A stretch of 64,000 nucleotides of DNA from MAG-120531 sp963934855 (GCA_963934855.1 CAWWAC010000003.1:62001-126000); one strand, 5' to 3'. Shown: positions 1 through 8,926, counted from the first letter of the stretch. Translations and numbers: made by a program. Notes: a model not told the origin generated them from the letters alone.

Positions 1-745
1 CTTTTTTTCTACTTAGGCAATATATAATACCAGATTTTGTAGCGTTTTGCTTTACAAACCTGATAATATCACCTTCTACATTCTGAGTTTTGGGTCTTAC
101 TTCGTAAAATAAATTAGGCCTATTAAAAGAGGATTTAAAAACCGTTGCATCTAAAATTCCAAGGTTTTTAATAATATCTTCTTGTACTTTTGGCGTAGCG
201 GTTGCCGTTAATCCTATAATAGGAATAGCGTCTCCCAGCCTATTGATAATACGTTGTAAATTTCTGTATTCTGGTCTAAAATCATGTCCCCATTCAGAAA
301 TACAATGGGCCTCATCTACCGCTACAAACGAGATAATAACTTCTTTTAAAAAGGCTACATTCTCATCTTTTGTAAGAGACTCTGGCGCTACATATAAAAG
401 CTTTGTAATTCCATTAATGACATCACTTTTTACTTGTTTAATTTCTGATTTGGTGAGTGAAGAATTTAAAACATGCGCCACTCCAGGATTGGAAGAAACC
501 CCTCTAATGGCGTCTACCTGGTTTTTCATCAGTGCAATAAGGGGAGACACCACAATAGCAGTACCCTCTTGTAATAAGGCGGGAAGCTGGTAGCACATGG
601 ACTTTCCACCTCCTGTAGGCATAATTACAAAACTATTTCTCTTTGCTAACACATTTTGTATCACCTCTTCTTGACGTCCTTTAAATTCCGAGAAACCAAA
701 AAATTGTTTCAGGGCTGCGCGCAAGTCATAATCATTATTAGCCAT
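1..745 (-). CDS. recQ: ATP-dependent DNA helicase RecQ (partial, 3' end outside window)
   Basis: RecQ is a 3'-5' superfamily 2 helicase acting in recombination and fork repair. Reading from the ATG at 743-745, the visible 248 or so residues cover the first RecA-like domain. They contain a Walker A motif (PTGGGKS, near residue 47), the SPLIALMKNQV stretch, the DEAH box with the RecQ-specific aromatic loop (VDEAHCISEWGHDFRP), and the start of the second domain (GIIYCLSRKK at the window edge). The zinc-binding and HRDC parts lie beyond position 1 and cannot be assessed. It is divergent from kdsD, and its leader spans the two 63-bp repeats. The family assignment rests on the motif order and is secure. 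Confidence 0.93.
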   Translation of the reverse strand, partial: MANNDYDLRAALKQFFGFSEFKGRQEEVIQNVLAKRNSFVIMPTGGGKSMCYQLPALLQEGTAIVVSPLIALMKNQVDAIRGVSSNPGVAHVLNSSLTKSEIKQVKSDVINGITKLLYVAPESLTKDENVAFLKEVIISFVAVDEAHCISEWGHDFRPEYRNLQRIINRLGDAIPIIGLTATATPKVQEDIIKNLGILDATVFKSSFNRPNLFYEVRPKTQNVEGDIIRFVKQNATKSGIIYCLSRKK

Positions 746-770
746 AAGATTGTTCTATCATTATTTGGGA

Positions 771-896
771 TAGGTATTTTTCATATATTATGAGCAGTTG
801 AAAAACACCTCGTATAGGTGACTTTCATGTAATTAGGTATTTTTCGTATATTATTTGCAGTTGAAAAACACCTCGTATAGGTAACTTTAATGTAAT
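771..896. repeat. Two tandem 63-bp direct repeats with internal inverted repeat
   Basis: Copy 1 spans 771-833 and copy 2 spans 834-896; they follow one another without spacer and differ at only a few positions. Each contains AGGTATTTTTC and, 15-20 bases later, GAAAAACACCT. These two arms are complementary except for one position, which would be a G-U wobble in RNA transcribed on the minus strand, toward recQ. A shorter CCTCGTATAGG near-palindrome follows. The repeat fills the intergenic space between recQ and kdsD. No further copy was noticed in the window. Its function is unknown. Confidence 0.85.
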
Positions 897-956
897 TTTG
901 TCAAATTAAATATAATACATTCTTTTAGAAAAAGAACCATAAAAAATATTTTTCCT

Positions 957-1922
957 TTGAATCTCAAATCAAAAATTTTACAGAGTGCCATTAGAACATT
1001 TCAAATTGAAAGAGATGCATTAGACGCATTAATTCCATTGCTAAATGATGAATTTGAAAATGCAGTAAACGCCTTGTTTAAAGCTTCAGGGAGGGTTGTA
1101 ATTACTGGAATTGGAAAAAGCGCCATAATAGCCAGCAAGATTGTAGCTACCCTAAACTCTACTGGGACTCCTGCTATTTTTATGCATGCTGCAGATGCCA
1201 TACACGGAGATTTAGGGACTATACAGAATGAAGATTGTGTTATTTGTATTTCAAAAAGTGGGAATACGCCAGAAATTAAAGTTTTAGTGCCACTTCTAAA
1301 AAGAGCTAATAATCCTTTAATTGCCATCACTGGTAACACCCAATCCTTTTTAGCGCTTCATGCAGATTATGTGCTCAATACTACTGTAGCGCAAGAAGCA
1401 TGTCCAAATAACTTAGCCCCTACTACAAGCACCACCGCTCAATTGGTCATGGGTGACGCCTTAGCTGTGTGCCTTTTAGAGTTAAAAGGTTTTAATTCTA
1501 AAGACTTTGCTCAATACCACCCAGGTGGATCTCTTGGAAAAAAACTGTATTTAAGAGTTGGAGATATAGTAAAAAACAATGCCAAACCTCAAGTATCACT
1601 CCATACGCCCGTTAAAGAAGTGATTATGGAAATATCTAAAAAATTACTTGGAGCTGCAGCCGTCATAGACGGAGAGAAGCTGGTTGGAGTAGTGACGGAT
1701 GGTGACATTAGGAGGATGTTAAATACCTATGAAAATATTGGAAATTTAACTGCCTCAGATATTATGAGCAGCCAACCAAAGACTATTGAGGTAGACAACC
1801 TTGCTGTAGCTGCTTTAAAAATAATGCAAGAAAACCACATCACACAGCTCCTAGCTACAGAGAATAACCATTACGCAGGGGTGGTACATTTACACAATCT
1901 AATTCAAGAAGGAATTGTTTAA
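957..1922 (+). CDS. kdsD: Arabinose-5-phosphate isomerase, KpsF/GutQ family
   Basis: Interconverts ribulose 5-phosphate and arabinose 5-phosphate, the first step toward the Kdo sugar of lipopolysaccharide. It has 321 residues, the normal family length. An N-terminal SIS sugar-isomerase domain (about residues 35-180) carries the SKSGNTPE phosphate loop and the family signature HPGGSLGKKL, followed by two CBS domains (about 205-320). The start is a TTG; no ATG precedes the conserved N-terminus, and the protein begins where homologues begin. Its stop overlaps the tatC start by one base (TAATG), so the two are probably translationally coupled. With lptB downstream it forms an outer-membrane assembly cluster. 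Confidence 0.92.
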   Translation: MNLKSKILQSAIRTFQIERDALDALIPLLNDEFENAVNALFKASGRVVITGIGKSAIIASKIVATLNSTGTPAIFMHAADAIHGDLGTIQNEDCVICISKSGNTPEIKVLVPLLKRANNPLIAITGNTQSFLALHADYVLNTTVAQEACPNNLAPTTSTTAQLVMGDALAVCLLELKGFNSKDFAQYHPGGSLGKKLYLRVGDIVKNNAKPQVSLHTPVKEVIMEISKKLLGAAAVIDGEKLVGVVTDGDIRRMLNTYENIGNLTASDIMSSQPKTIEVDNLAVAALKIMQENHITQLLATENNHYAGVVHLHNLIQEGIV

Positions 1923-2752
1923 TGAAAAAGAATAAAAATGTCAATGAGATGTCTTTTTTAGATCATCTTGAAGAGTTAAGATGGCACCTCATTAGGGCTA
2001 CCATGGGGGTTTTAATTATAGGAACCGTTGCGTTTTTTATGAAAGACTTTATTTTTGAGACTGTTTTATTTGGTCCAAAAAAACCGGATTTCCCCACTTA
2101 TAAAATGTTTTGCAACCTCTCCCAGCGTTTTGGCTTTAGTGACGCTTTCTGCAGCACAGAGCCGTTGTTTAGAATTCAAAGTAGGGAAATGGCCGGGCAG
2201 TTTTCCGCTCACATATGGACCTCTATTTGGGCAGGTCTTATTTTAGGCTTCCCATATGTGCTTTATGAAATATGGAGGTTTGTAGGCCCAGGCCTCAGAG
2301 AAATTGAAAGAAAAAATGCCCGTGGTTTTATATTTGTTGCTTCTTTTTTATTCTTTTCAGGAGTGCTCTTTGGCTATTATATTGTAGCCCCACTTTCTAT
2401 TAATTTCCTAGGAAGTTATTCTGTGAGTAAAGAGGTATTTAATGACATTGACTTAAATTCTTACGTAGCTACTGTTAGAGCTTCTGTGCTGGCATGTGGG
2501 CTTATTTTTGAGTTGCCCATCATAGTGTACTTCCTCACTAAAATTGGTTTAGTCACACCAGAAATATTAAAAAAATATAGAAAAATATCTTTAGTAGTGG
2601 TATTAATTCTCTCTGCCATTATTACCCCGCCAGACGTTGCCAGCCAAATTGTAGTGGCGGTACCTATCATGATATTATATCAAATAAGTATTGTGATTTC
2701 TAGAATTGTAGTTAAAAGAGACCTAAAAAAAATGCGGAAAAATGCAAAATAA
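1922..2752 (+). CDS. tatC: Twin-arginine translocase subunit TatC
   Basis: TatC is the polytopic inner-membrane receptor of the Tat system, which exports folded proteins with twin-arginine signals. The 276-residue protein shows the conserved amphipathic N-terminus with HLEELR (residues 15-20), the FVGPGLREIERK loop, and the ITPPDVASQ motif before the last helices. Hydrophobic segments fit six transmembrane helices. A roughly 40-residue loop after helix 1 containing two cysteines is longer than in the E. coli protein. It overlaps kdsD by one base and the following gene by eleven. No tatA/B is present in the window. Confidence 0.95.
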   Translation: MKKNKNVNEMSFLDHLEELRWHLIRATMGVLIIGTVAFFMKDFIFETVLFGPKKPDFPTYKMFCNLSQRFGFSDAFCSTEPLFRIQSREMAGQFSAHIWTSIWAGLILGFPYVLYEIWRFVGPGLREIERKNARGFIFVASFLFFSGVLFGYYIVAPLSINFLGSYSVSKEVFNDIDLNSYVATVRASVLACGLIFELPIIVYFLTKIGLVTPEILKKYRKISLVVVLILSAIITPPDVASQIVVAVPIMILYQISIVISRIVVKRDLKKMRKNAK

Positions 2753-3089
2753 AGTAAGTGAATTTAATGAGTATAGAGCTCAGATGAATGACAAAATATT
2801 AGCAGATAAAAATACACTTATTAAGCGTATTTTTAATTTAGACACCAAGGCTTACGCGGCAGGAGCGCTAGACGTTAAAACTAAAGAATTACTAGGGCTT
2901 GTAGCATCTGCAGTACTGCGCTGCGATGACTGCGTTAAATACCATTTAGAAGGTTCTGCCAAGGCAGGTGCTACCCATGAAGAAGTGATGGAAACCCTTG
3001 GTATAGCAACTCTTGTTGGGGGAACCATTGTAGTGCCACACCTAAGAAGGGCCTACGAATACTGGGAAGAACTCAGTGAAACAAAATAA
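2742..3089 (+). CDS. Carboxymuconolactone decarboxylase (CMD/AhpD-like) family protein
   Basis: A 115-residue all-helical protein of the CMD family, whose members include the AhpD alkylhydroperoxidase. The redox motif C61-D-D-C64 followed by H68 is intact (CDDCVKYHLEGSAKAGAT), which suggests a thiol-disulfide or peroxide-reducing activity rather than lactone decarboxylation. The exact substrate cannot be told from sequence. The ATG start overlaps the end of tatC by eleven bases, and lptB follows after about 30 bases, so all four genes are probably one operon. Confidence 0.88.
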   Translation: MQNKVSEFNEYRAQMNDKILADKNTLIKRIFNLDTKAYAAGALDVKTKELLGLVASAVLRCDDCVKYHLEGSAKAGATHEEVMETLGIATLVGGTIVVPHLRRAYEYWEELSETK

Positions 3090-3120
3090 ATCATAGCTTT
3101 ACGCTATATAAGAATAGTAT

Positions 3121-3861
3121 ATGAAATTAAGCGCTACCAATATCATGAAATCATACCGCGGCCGTGAGGTTGTAAAAGGAATTTCGTTAGAGGTAAATCA
3201 GGGAGAAATTGTGGGATTACTAGGTCCTAATGGTGCTGGAAAAACTACTTCATTTTATATGATTGTAGGCCTTATTAAACCCAATGGAGGTTCCATTCAT
3301 CTAGACAACACCAATATTACTAATTACCCCATGTACAAAAGAGCTCAAAGTGGCATTGGGTACTTAGCCCAGGAAGCTTCTGTGTTTAGAAAGCTCAGTA
3401 TAGAACAAAACATCATGAGTGTATTGCAACTCACCAAACTCACAAAAAAAGAACAGACCCTGAAAATGGAGTCATTGATTGATGAGTTTAGTTTGGGCCA
3501 TATTAGAAAAAATAGGGGAGATCTTTTATCTGGAGGAGAAAGAAGGAGAACAGAAATAGCCAGAGCTTTGGCCACAGACCCTAAATTCATCCTTTTAGAC
3601 GAGCCTTTTGCAGGAGTAGATCCTGTGGCTGTAGAAGACATTCAGAGAATTGTAGCACAATTAAAGGAAAAAAATATTGGCATTCTTATTACAGACCACA
3701 ATGTTCAGGAAACACTAGCCATTACAGAAAGGTCTTACCTAATGTTTGAAGGGGGTATTTTAAAGGCAGGACTTCCAGAAGACTTAGCCCAAGATGAAAT
3801 GGTTAGAAAAGTGTATTTAGGACAGAATTTTGAACTGAGAAAAAAGAAGTTAGACTTTTAG
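3121..3861 (+). CDS. lptB: LPS export ABC transporter ATP-binding protein LptB
   Basis: Cytoplasmic ATPase of the LptBFG complex that extracts lipopolysaccharide from the inner membrane for transport to the cell surface. In 246 residues it shows Walker A GPNGAGKT (35-42), the Q-loop (YLAQEAS, about 81-87), the signature LSGGERRR (136-143), Walker B with the catalytic glutamate (FILLDEPFAGVDP, D160-E161) and the H-switch (ITDHNVQET). The SVFRKLSIEQN stretch is characteristic of LptB as opposed to other ABC ATPases. It is the last gene of the kdsD operon; the partner permease genes are not in the window. Confidence 0.94.
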   Translation: MKLSATNIMKSYRGREVVKGISLEVNQGEIVGLLGPNGAGKTTSFYMIVGLIKPNGGSIHLDNTNITNYPMYKRAQSGIGYLAQEASVFRKLSIEQNIMSVLQLTKLTKKEQTLKMESLIDEFSLGHIRKNRGDLLSGGERRRTEIARALATDPKFILLDEPFAGVDPVAVEDIQRIVAQLKEKNIGILITDHNVQETLAITERSYLMFEGGILKAGLPEDLAQDEMVRKVYLGQNFELRKKKLDF

Positions 3862-3897
3862 AAAGTCCTAAGAGCCTTTTTAAATAATTTAGCGCCA

Positions 3898-4611
3898 TCA
3901 TTCCTTTTTTATAATGAGGCCGCTAAGTACATAGCTCAAAATCACAAAAGCCAATCCTGTAAAATGCCACAAAGAGATCCAAAAGACACTAATGACTAAA
4001 AAACCGTATCTAATCTGATTACCACGCCACCCATAATTTTTAAACTTTAAAGAAAAAAGTGGGATAGGTAAGTTCATAATTAGGGTACAAAATACAGTAA
4101 GTGCTGTTAAAAAATAGGGCGATAGCAAAAATGTATCTAAACCATCTACAGTAGGATAGGCCAACATACAGGGCACAGAGAGTACCAAGAGTGCGTTAGC
4201 TGGAGTAGGTAAGCCAATAAACTGTTCTGACTGACGTTCGTCTAGATTAAAATTAGCCAGCCTGTAGGCGGCTCCTACAGGGATAAGCAAACCAATTAAA
4301 GGAAGTGGATCTGAAACCAATACATCGTAAATAGGTAAAGCTTGGCTGTTTAATAAAACATAAATCACCAAACCAGGAACCAATCCAGAGGTAATCATAT
4401 CTGCCAAAGAATCTAATTGTTTGCCTAATTCGCTTTTCACATGAAGCAAACGAGCTGCAAAGCCATCAAAAAAATCAAAAATAATTCCTAGTACTACCAG
4501 AAAGGCTGCTAATAAAAGATTGTATTCTAAAACAGCAATTACAGCTATACAGCCAGAAAGCAAGTTTAAAGCAGTTATGAGATTGGGTATTTGGGCTCTT
4601 AATATTTTCAC
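3898..4611 (-). CDS. pssA: CDP-diacylglycerol-serine O-phosphatidyltransferase
   Basis: Makes phosphatidylserine from CDP-diacylglycerol and serine, the first step to phosphatidylethanolamine. The CDP-alcohol phosphatidyltransferase motif is complete: D-x2-DG-x2-AR-x8-G-x3-D-x3-D (about residues 46-71), followed by several membrane helices. The start is uncertain. A GTG at 4609-4611 gives MKILRAQIPNLIT, which matches where relatives begin; a TTG at 4624-4626 would add five residues. It is convergent with lptB and divergent from the Lnb-like gene, with under 100 bp between. Confidence 0.92.
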   Translation of the reverse strand: MKILRAQIPNLITALNLLSGCIAVIAVLEYNLLLAAFLVVLGIIFDFFDGFAARLLHVKSELGKQLDSLADMITSGLVPGLVIYVLLNSQALPIYDVLVSDPLPLIGLLIPVGAAYRLANFNLDERQSEQFIGLPTPANALLVLSVPCMLAYPTVDGLDTFLLSPYFLTALTVFCTLIMNLPIPLFSLKFKNYGWRGNQIRYGFLVISVFWISLWHFTGLAFVILSYVLSGLIIKKE

Positions 4612-4702
4612 GCCACTAAAATACAATTTTAAGAGGAGTCACACATCATAGCGCTCAGAAATGGGATTTTAATATCTTTACCAAAATATTTGAAACCCTT
4701 TT

Positions 4703-5881
4703 ATGAGAATTCGTTCTATTTTATTGATCATTTTTGCGCTTTTTTTTACAAAAACAAGCATGGCACAAGATTTAAAACTTAGTGAGTATGCAGCTATAAG
4801 TATCTTAACCTGTGAGCCTGGCACAGATTTATACGCCTCTTTTGGGCATTCAGCTATTAGGGTAAAAGACCCATTGTTAGGTTTAGACATTATATACAAC
4901 TACGGAATTTTTGATTTTTATGCCCCTAACTTTTACACCAATTTTGTGAAAGGAAAGCTTACTTATTCACTAGGGAGACAATATTTTAATGATTTTTTAT
5001 TTGAATATGAAAGGGAAGAAAGAGATGTAAAAGAGCAGCTACTCTCTTTAGATGCCGTATCCAAAGACCGCTTTTTTAATTTCTTAGAATCAAATTTTAA
5101 GCCAGAAAACAGAGACTACGCGTATGACTTTTTTTATAACAATTGCGCTACAAAAATTAGAGACCTTATTGAAGATCCCGCTATTTTACCGCAAATCACA
5201 AAACTTCATAAACCACAAAATGACAGCAGTACTTTTAGAACACTCCTCAAAGAAAATTTAGGCCCTAATGAGTGGTCCATGTTGGGAATAAATATGCTGC
5301 TAGGTTCTAAAATAGATAAAAAAATTAAATTTAAAGATTACCAGTTTCTACCTTTCTATTTATCAGAACAATTAAGTAACTACCAAATAAATGGCAGCCC
5401 CTTTGTTAAAGAGGAGCGAATGGCCTATAAAGCGATAGAAAAAGCAAGTATCGAACCAGAATTATGGAAAACTCCCGCTTTTTGGAGTCTCTTTATCTTG
5501 TTAATTACAATAACCATAAGTCTGTATGGGTTATTTGCAGGTGTTCCTGCTAGATATCTAGATGTGGTGCTTTTTGGATGTACAGGGCTAGTAAGTCTTC
5601 TACTCATGGGGCTTTGGTTTTTTTCTGACCATGACCCCATGAAGCAAAACTACAACCTTCTTTGGGCTTCTCCCCTAGCCTGGCTCCTATTGTTTTCTAA
5701 GCATACAAACACTGGGATTTTTAACAGCACCCTATCAAAACTGATGGTTCTATCTCTCATATCTACCGCTTTTATCCATATTTTAGGCATACAAAAATTT
5801 GATCTCTTATTTTTCCCGATCATAGCAGCTTTACTCATTAGAAGTTTACCTTTGTGGCGCAGAAATGAATCTGATAAATAG
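4703..5881 (+). CDS. DUF4105/Lnb-type membrane protein, probable lipoprotein N-acyltransferase
   Basis: 392 residues: signal peptide (1-21), a periplasmic DUF4105 domain (about 25-225), then about five transmembrane helices (256-388). Conserved features include the SFGHSAIRV segment with H49 and the YNNCATK motif with C148, a plausible catalytic His/Cys pair. Proteins of this architecture were shown in Bacteroides to be Lnb, the enzyme that adds the third acyl chain to lipoproteins in a phylum lacking Lnt. That function is inferred here by family. The neighbouring pssA makes phospholipid precursors, a suggestive pairing. The next gene starts ten bases after the stop. Confidence 0.83.
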   Translation: MRIRSILLIIFALFFTKTSMAQDLKLSEYAAISILTCEPGTDLYASFGHSAIRVKDPLLGLDIIYNYGIFDFYAPNFYTNFVKGKLTYSLGRQYFNDFLFEYEREERDVKEQLLSLDAVSKDRFFNFLESNFKPENRDYAYDFFYNNCATKIRDLIEDPAILPQITKLHKPQNDSSTFRTLLKENLGPNEWSMLGINMLLGSKIDKKIKFKDYQFLPFYLSEQLSNYQINGSPFVKEERMAYKAIEKASIEPELWKTPAFWSLFILLITITISLYGLFAGVPARYLDVVLFGCTGLVSLLLMGLWFFSDHDPMKQNYNLLWASPLAWLLLFSKHTNTGIFNSTLSKLMVLSLISTAFIHILGIQKFDLLFFPIIAALLIRSLPLWRRNESDK

Positions 5882-5890
5882 AACCGCTTT

Positions 5891-7795
5891 ATGAACCTTC
5901 TGAGTGTAGAAAATATAAGTAAATCTTATGGCGAACTGGTGCTATTTGAAAACCTTTCTTTTGGCGTAAACAAAGACCAAAAAATTGCCCTAATTGCCAA
6001 AAATGGAAGTGGAAAATCAGCCATATTAAATATTCTTTCAGGTACAGACAGTCCAGACAATGGAATGGTAAATTACAGAAATGGTCTCAAGGTTTCTTTC
6101 TTGTCTCAAGAGCCTCATTTACCAGAAGACTCTACCATTGAAGAGTGCATTTTAGCCTCTGACAGCGAAGTATTAAAGGCTATTGCCAACTACGAGAAAG
6201 CGCTTCACAACATGGAAGACGCAGATAAATACCAACAAGCTTTTGATGCCATGGACAGGCTTCAAGCTTGGGATTTTGAAAGCCAATACCAACAAATACT
6301 TTCTAAACTTAAGCTAGATGACTTAAGCGTCAAGGTCTCTACTCTTTCTGGAGGGCAAAGAAAGAGATTGGCCTTAGCCAATGCACTGCTCAACAAACCA
6401 GACTTACTCATTTTAGATGAGCCCACCAACCATCTGGATTTAGAAATGATTGAATGGTTAGAAGCCTATTTTGCCAAGGAGAGCATTACCATATTTATGG
6501 TCACCCACGACCGTTATTTTTTAGAAAGAGTATGTAATGAAATTGTAGAACTAGACCAAGGAGAATTGTTTACCTACAAAGGAAACTATGCGTATTACTT
6601 AGAGAAAAAAGAAGCTAGAATTTCACAAGAGCAGGTAGAACAGCATAAATCTAAGAGGTTATTTAAGAAAGAATTAGAATGGATGCGCCGCCAACCAAAG
6701 GCCAGAACTACAAAATCCAAGTCAAGAATAGATGACTTTGCAGAGATAAAGTCTAGGGCAAGTAAAAGAAGAGAAGATCATGAAGTCCAATTAGAGATTG
6801 ACATGGAAAGAATGGGATCTAAAGTTTTAGAATGCCATAAGCTTCATAAATCTTTTAATGAGCTCACTATTTTAAAAGGTTTTGAATACAATTTTTTAAA
6901 AGGAGAGCGCATTGGAATTATTGGTAAGAACGGTACTGGAAAATCTACTTTCTTAAATATCATTACAGGAAAGGAGACTCTAGATGGTGGTAAGATTGTG
7001 GTAGGTGACACCATTAAATTTGGTTACTATACCCAAACGGGAATAACGCAAAAATCAGGACAGAAAGTCATAGATGTCATTAGAGAATTTGGAGACTACA
7101 TTCCCTTAAAAAAAGGAAAGCAAATTTCTGCACAACAGCTTTTAGAACGTTTCTTATTTGATAGAAAAAAACAATATGACTTTGTAGAAAAACTAAGTGG
7201 TGGAGAACGCAAAAGACTATACCTATGTACGGTACTCATTCAAAACCCAAATTTCTTAATCCTAGATGAGCCTACTAATGACTTAGATATTGTAACACTC
7301 AATGTACTAGAATCATTCCTTTTAGATTACCCAGGCTGTCTTTTAGTAGTGTCCCATGATCGTTATTTTATGGACAAAATTGTGGACCATCTTTTTATTT
7401 TTAGAGGTGATGGAGAAGTTGAAGATTTTCCAGGAAATTATTCAGACTTTAGGTCTTATGAAGACAGTGGAGACATGGTACAAGAACAGGTATTGGCCCA
7501 AGGAGCCAAAAACACCAACGAAAAAAGCATTCAAAAATTTAGTGGGCCCAGAGCTAAAGAATCATTAGCTCCAAAGGAGAAAATTTCTTATAACGAGCAA
7601 AAAGAGTATCAGCAATTAGAGTCAAAAATTCGCAGTCTAGAGAAAGAAAAGATAGCTTTGGAAAAAAGTTTTTTAGAAGAAGGTCTAGAAATATCCGTGA
7701 TAGAGCAGCGTTCATTAGCCTTAAAAGCACTGATCGAAACCTTAGAAATTCAAACCCTAAGATGGTTTGATCTGGCTGCAAAAATTGAAGGCTAA
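5891..7795 (+). CDS. ABC-F family ATPase (Uup-like)
   Basis: A 634-residue cytoplasmic protein with two ATP-binding domains and no membrane segment, the ABC-F layout; these act on the ribosome or on nucleic-acid branches. Walker A motifs are AKNGSGKS (36-43; Ala replaces the first Gly) and GKNGTGKS (about 345-352). Signatures are LSGGQRKR and LSGGERKR; Walker B motifs are LILDEPTNHLDL and LILDEPTNDLDI. A charged linker of about 80 residues joins the halves, and the final 90 residues form a charged coiled coil as in Uup. The stop overlaps the next start by one base. Confidence 0.92.
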   Translation: MNLLSVENISKSYGELVLFENLSFGVNKDQKIALIAKNGSGKSAILNILSGTDSPDNGMVNYRNGLKVSFLSQEPHLPEDSTIEECILASDSEVLKAIANYEKALHNMEDADKYQQAFDAMDRLQAWDFESQYQQILSKLKLDDLSVKVSTLSGGQRKRLALANALLNKPDLLILDEPTNHLDLEMIEWLEAYFAKESITIFMVTHDRYFLERVCNEIVELDQGELFTYKGNYAYYLEKKEARISQEQVEQHKSKRLFKKELEWMRRQPKARTTKSKSRIDDFAEIKSRASKRREDHEVQLEIDMERMGSKVLECHKLHKSFNELTILKGFEYNFLKGERIGIIGKNGTGKSTFLNIITGKETLDGGKIVVGDTIKFGYYTQTGITQKSGQKVIDVIREFGDYIPLKKGKQISAQQLLERFLFDRKKQYDFVEKLSGGERKRLYLCTVLIQNPNFLILDEPTNDLDIVTLNVLESFLLDYPGCLLVVSHDRYFMDKIVDHLFIFRGDGEVEDFPGNYSDFRSYEDSGDMVQEQVLAQGAKNTNEKSIQKFSGPRAKESLAPKEKISYNEQKEYQQLESKIRSLEKEKIALEKSFLEEGLEISVIEQRSLALKALIETLEIQTLRWFDLAAKIEG

Positions 7796-8220
7796 TGATG
7801 ATTCCTTTGCCATTTATTGCTTATTTAAAATACCTTTGGAAGGCAAAAGACCCTCATTCCGTTCACTCTCCCTTTGTGTTTAAACTGCTTTGTTTATGCA
7901 TACACAAAGTGAACAAGACAAGTACTTTAGGCGTATATTTAAACGCGGTGCAAAACTATTTAAAAGACTTTAGCATAGCAGTGAGCGTTTTAGAGGGCGC
8001 AGATAAAGAGTGCTTTAAAAATACTTTTAACAACCCAAATGATCATTGCTTTTTTATTTCAGATATTCACAAAAACAAGCTAAGTGAGCAATGTTGGAGT
8101 AGCCTTATTCAAGATAAAAAGATACAAATAAGCATAGATTTTTGGAGTTTTGGCCTTATTTTTATTAAAAAAAATCAAGAAAAAGAACATTTTATTCTTT
8201 TTAAAAGCCCTTGGAGATAA
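7795..8220 (+). CDS. Shortened relative of Bacteroidota O-methyltransferase-like protein, core missing
   Basis: 141 residues. The N-terminus (about 8-35, with the motif HSVHSPFVF) and the C-terminus (about 112-135, IDFWSFGLIFIKKNQEKEHF) match the two ends of a family of class I methyltransferase-like proteins common in Flavobacteriia, usually 220-260 residues long. The central Rossmann part that should bind S-adenosylmethionine is absent: no glycine-rich loop can be found in the 80 residues between. The frame is open and the gene is coupled to the ABC-F gene by a TAATG overlap, so it is probably still translated. It may be a decaying gene or a reduced protein with another role. Confidence 0.6.
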   Translation: MMIPLPFIAYLKYLWKAKDPHSVHSPFVFKLLCLCIHKVNKTSTLGVYLNAVQNYLKDFSIAVSVLEGADKECFKNTFNNPNDHCFFISDIHKNKLSEQCWSSLIQDKKIQISIDFWSFGLIFIKKNQEKEHFILFKSPWR

Positions 8221-8312
8221 AAGCTAAAAATGAGCAAAAATTTCTTTTAAATCCTCTGATTACAAGGTCCAATATAAATTAAGATGTATCAATCCTAAAT
8301 TAGGAAAACGCT

Positions 8313-8858
8313 ATGAAAATTTACACTAAAACAGGAGACCAGGGCATGACAAGCTTATTCAATGGAAAACGCGTAGGAAAAAATGATTTAAGTATAGACG
8401 CTTATGGCACCTTAGATGAATTAAATTCCTGGATGGGTCTTTTAAGGGAAGAAAAAGCCATTGAGAGTCAAAAGTTACAAGTGATAGCCATACAAAAAGA
8501 ACTCTTTGAAATTGGTGCTATTCTAGCAAACCCCACGCTAAAAGAGGCGCCACCAAAAGCTATAGACATCTCTAAAACAGAAAGCTTAGAGCATGCCATA
8601 GACCAAATGGAAACGCAGCTAGCACCCCTCACCCACTTTATACTACCTGGCGGTAGTCCTTTTATTTCTTATTGTCATTTAGCTAGAACTGTGAGCAGAA
8701 GAGCAGAACGTTTGGTGGTGTCGCTTCATGAAAAGCAGCCCTTAGACCACAGTGTATTAGAATATTTAAACAGGCTTTCAGACTACCTCTTTGTACTCTC
8801 CAGATATGCCGCTAAAAATAGCCAGATTAAAGAAGAAAAATGGCTGCCAGAAAAATAG
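8313..8858 (+). CDS. Cob(I)yrinic acid a,c-diamide adenosyltransferase, PduO type
   Basis: Transfers adenosyl from ATP to cob(I)alamin to make coenzyme B12. The 181-residue, mainly helical protein has the N-terminal ATP-binding motif KTGDQG (6-11), the GTLDELN motif (32-38) and the SRRAERLV motif (about 128-135) that carries conserved arginine and glutamate residues. It is a single-domain PduO-type enzyme of usual length. MeaB, the chaperone of methylmalonyl-CoA mutase, lies 6.4 kb downstream, so the cofactor is most likely used by that mutase. It sits alone between two unrelated small genes. Confidence 0.92.
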   Translation: MKIYTKTGDQGMTSLFNGKRVGKNDLSIDAYGTLDELNSWMGLLREEKAIESQKLQVIAIQKELFEIGAILANPTLKEAPPKAIDISKTESLEHAIDQMETQLAPLTHFILPGGSPFISYCHLARTVSRRAERLVVSLHEKQPLDHSVLEYLNRLSDYLFVLSRYAAKNSQIKEEKWLPEK

Positions 8859-8926
8859 TACGCGCAGAAAGCAACAAGGGTCCCCTTTTAAAATTAATAA
8901 AATATTTAATTTAAACTTAAAATAAC

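Noticed and set aside
771..896. A short CRISPR array
   Set aside because: There are only two copies, with no distinct spacer between them, and no cas gene anywhere in the window. The 63-bp unit is repeated end to end.
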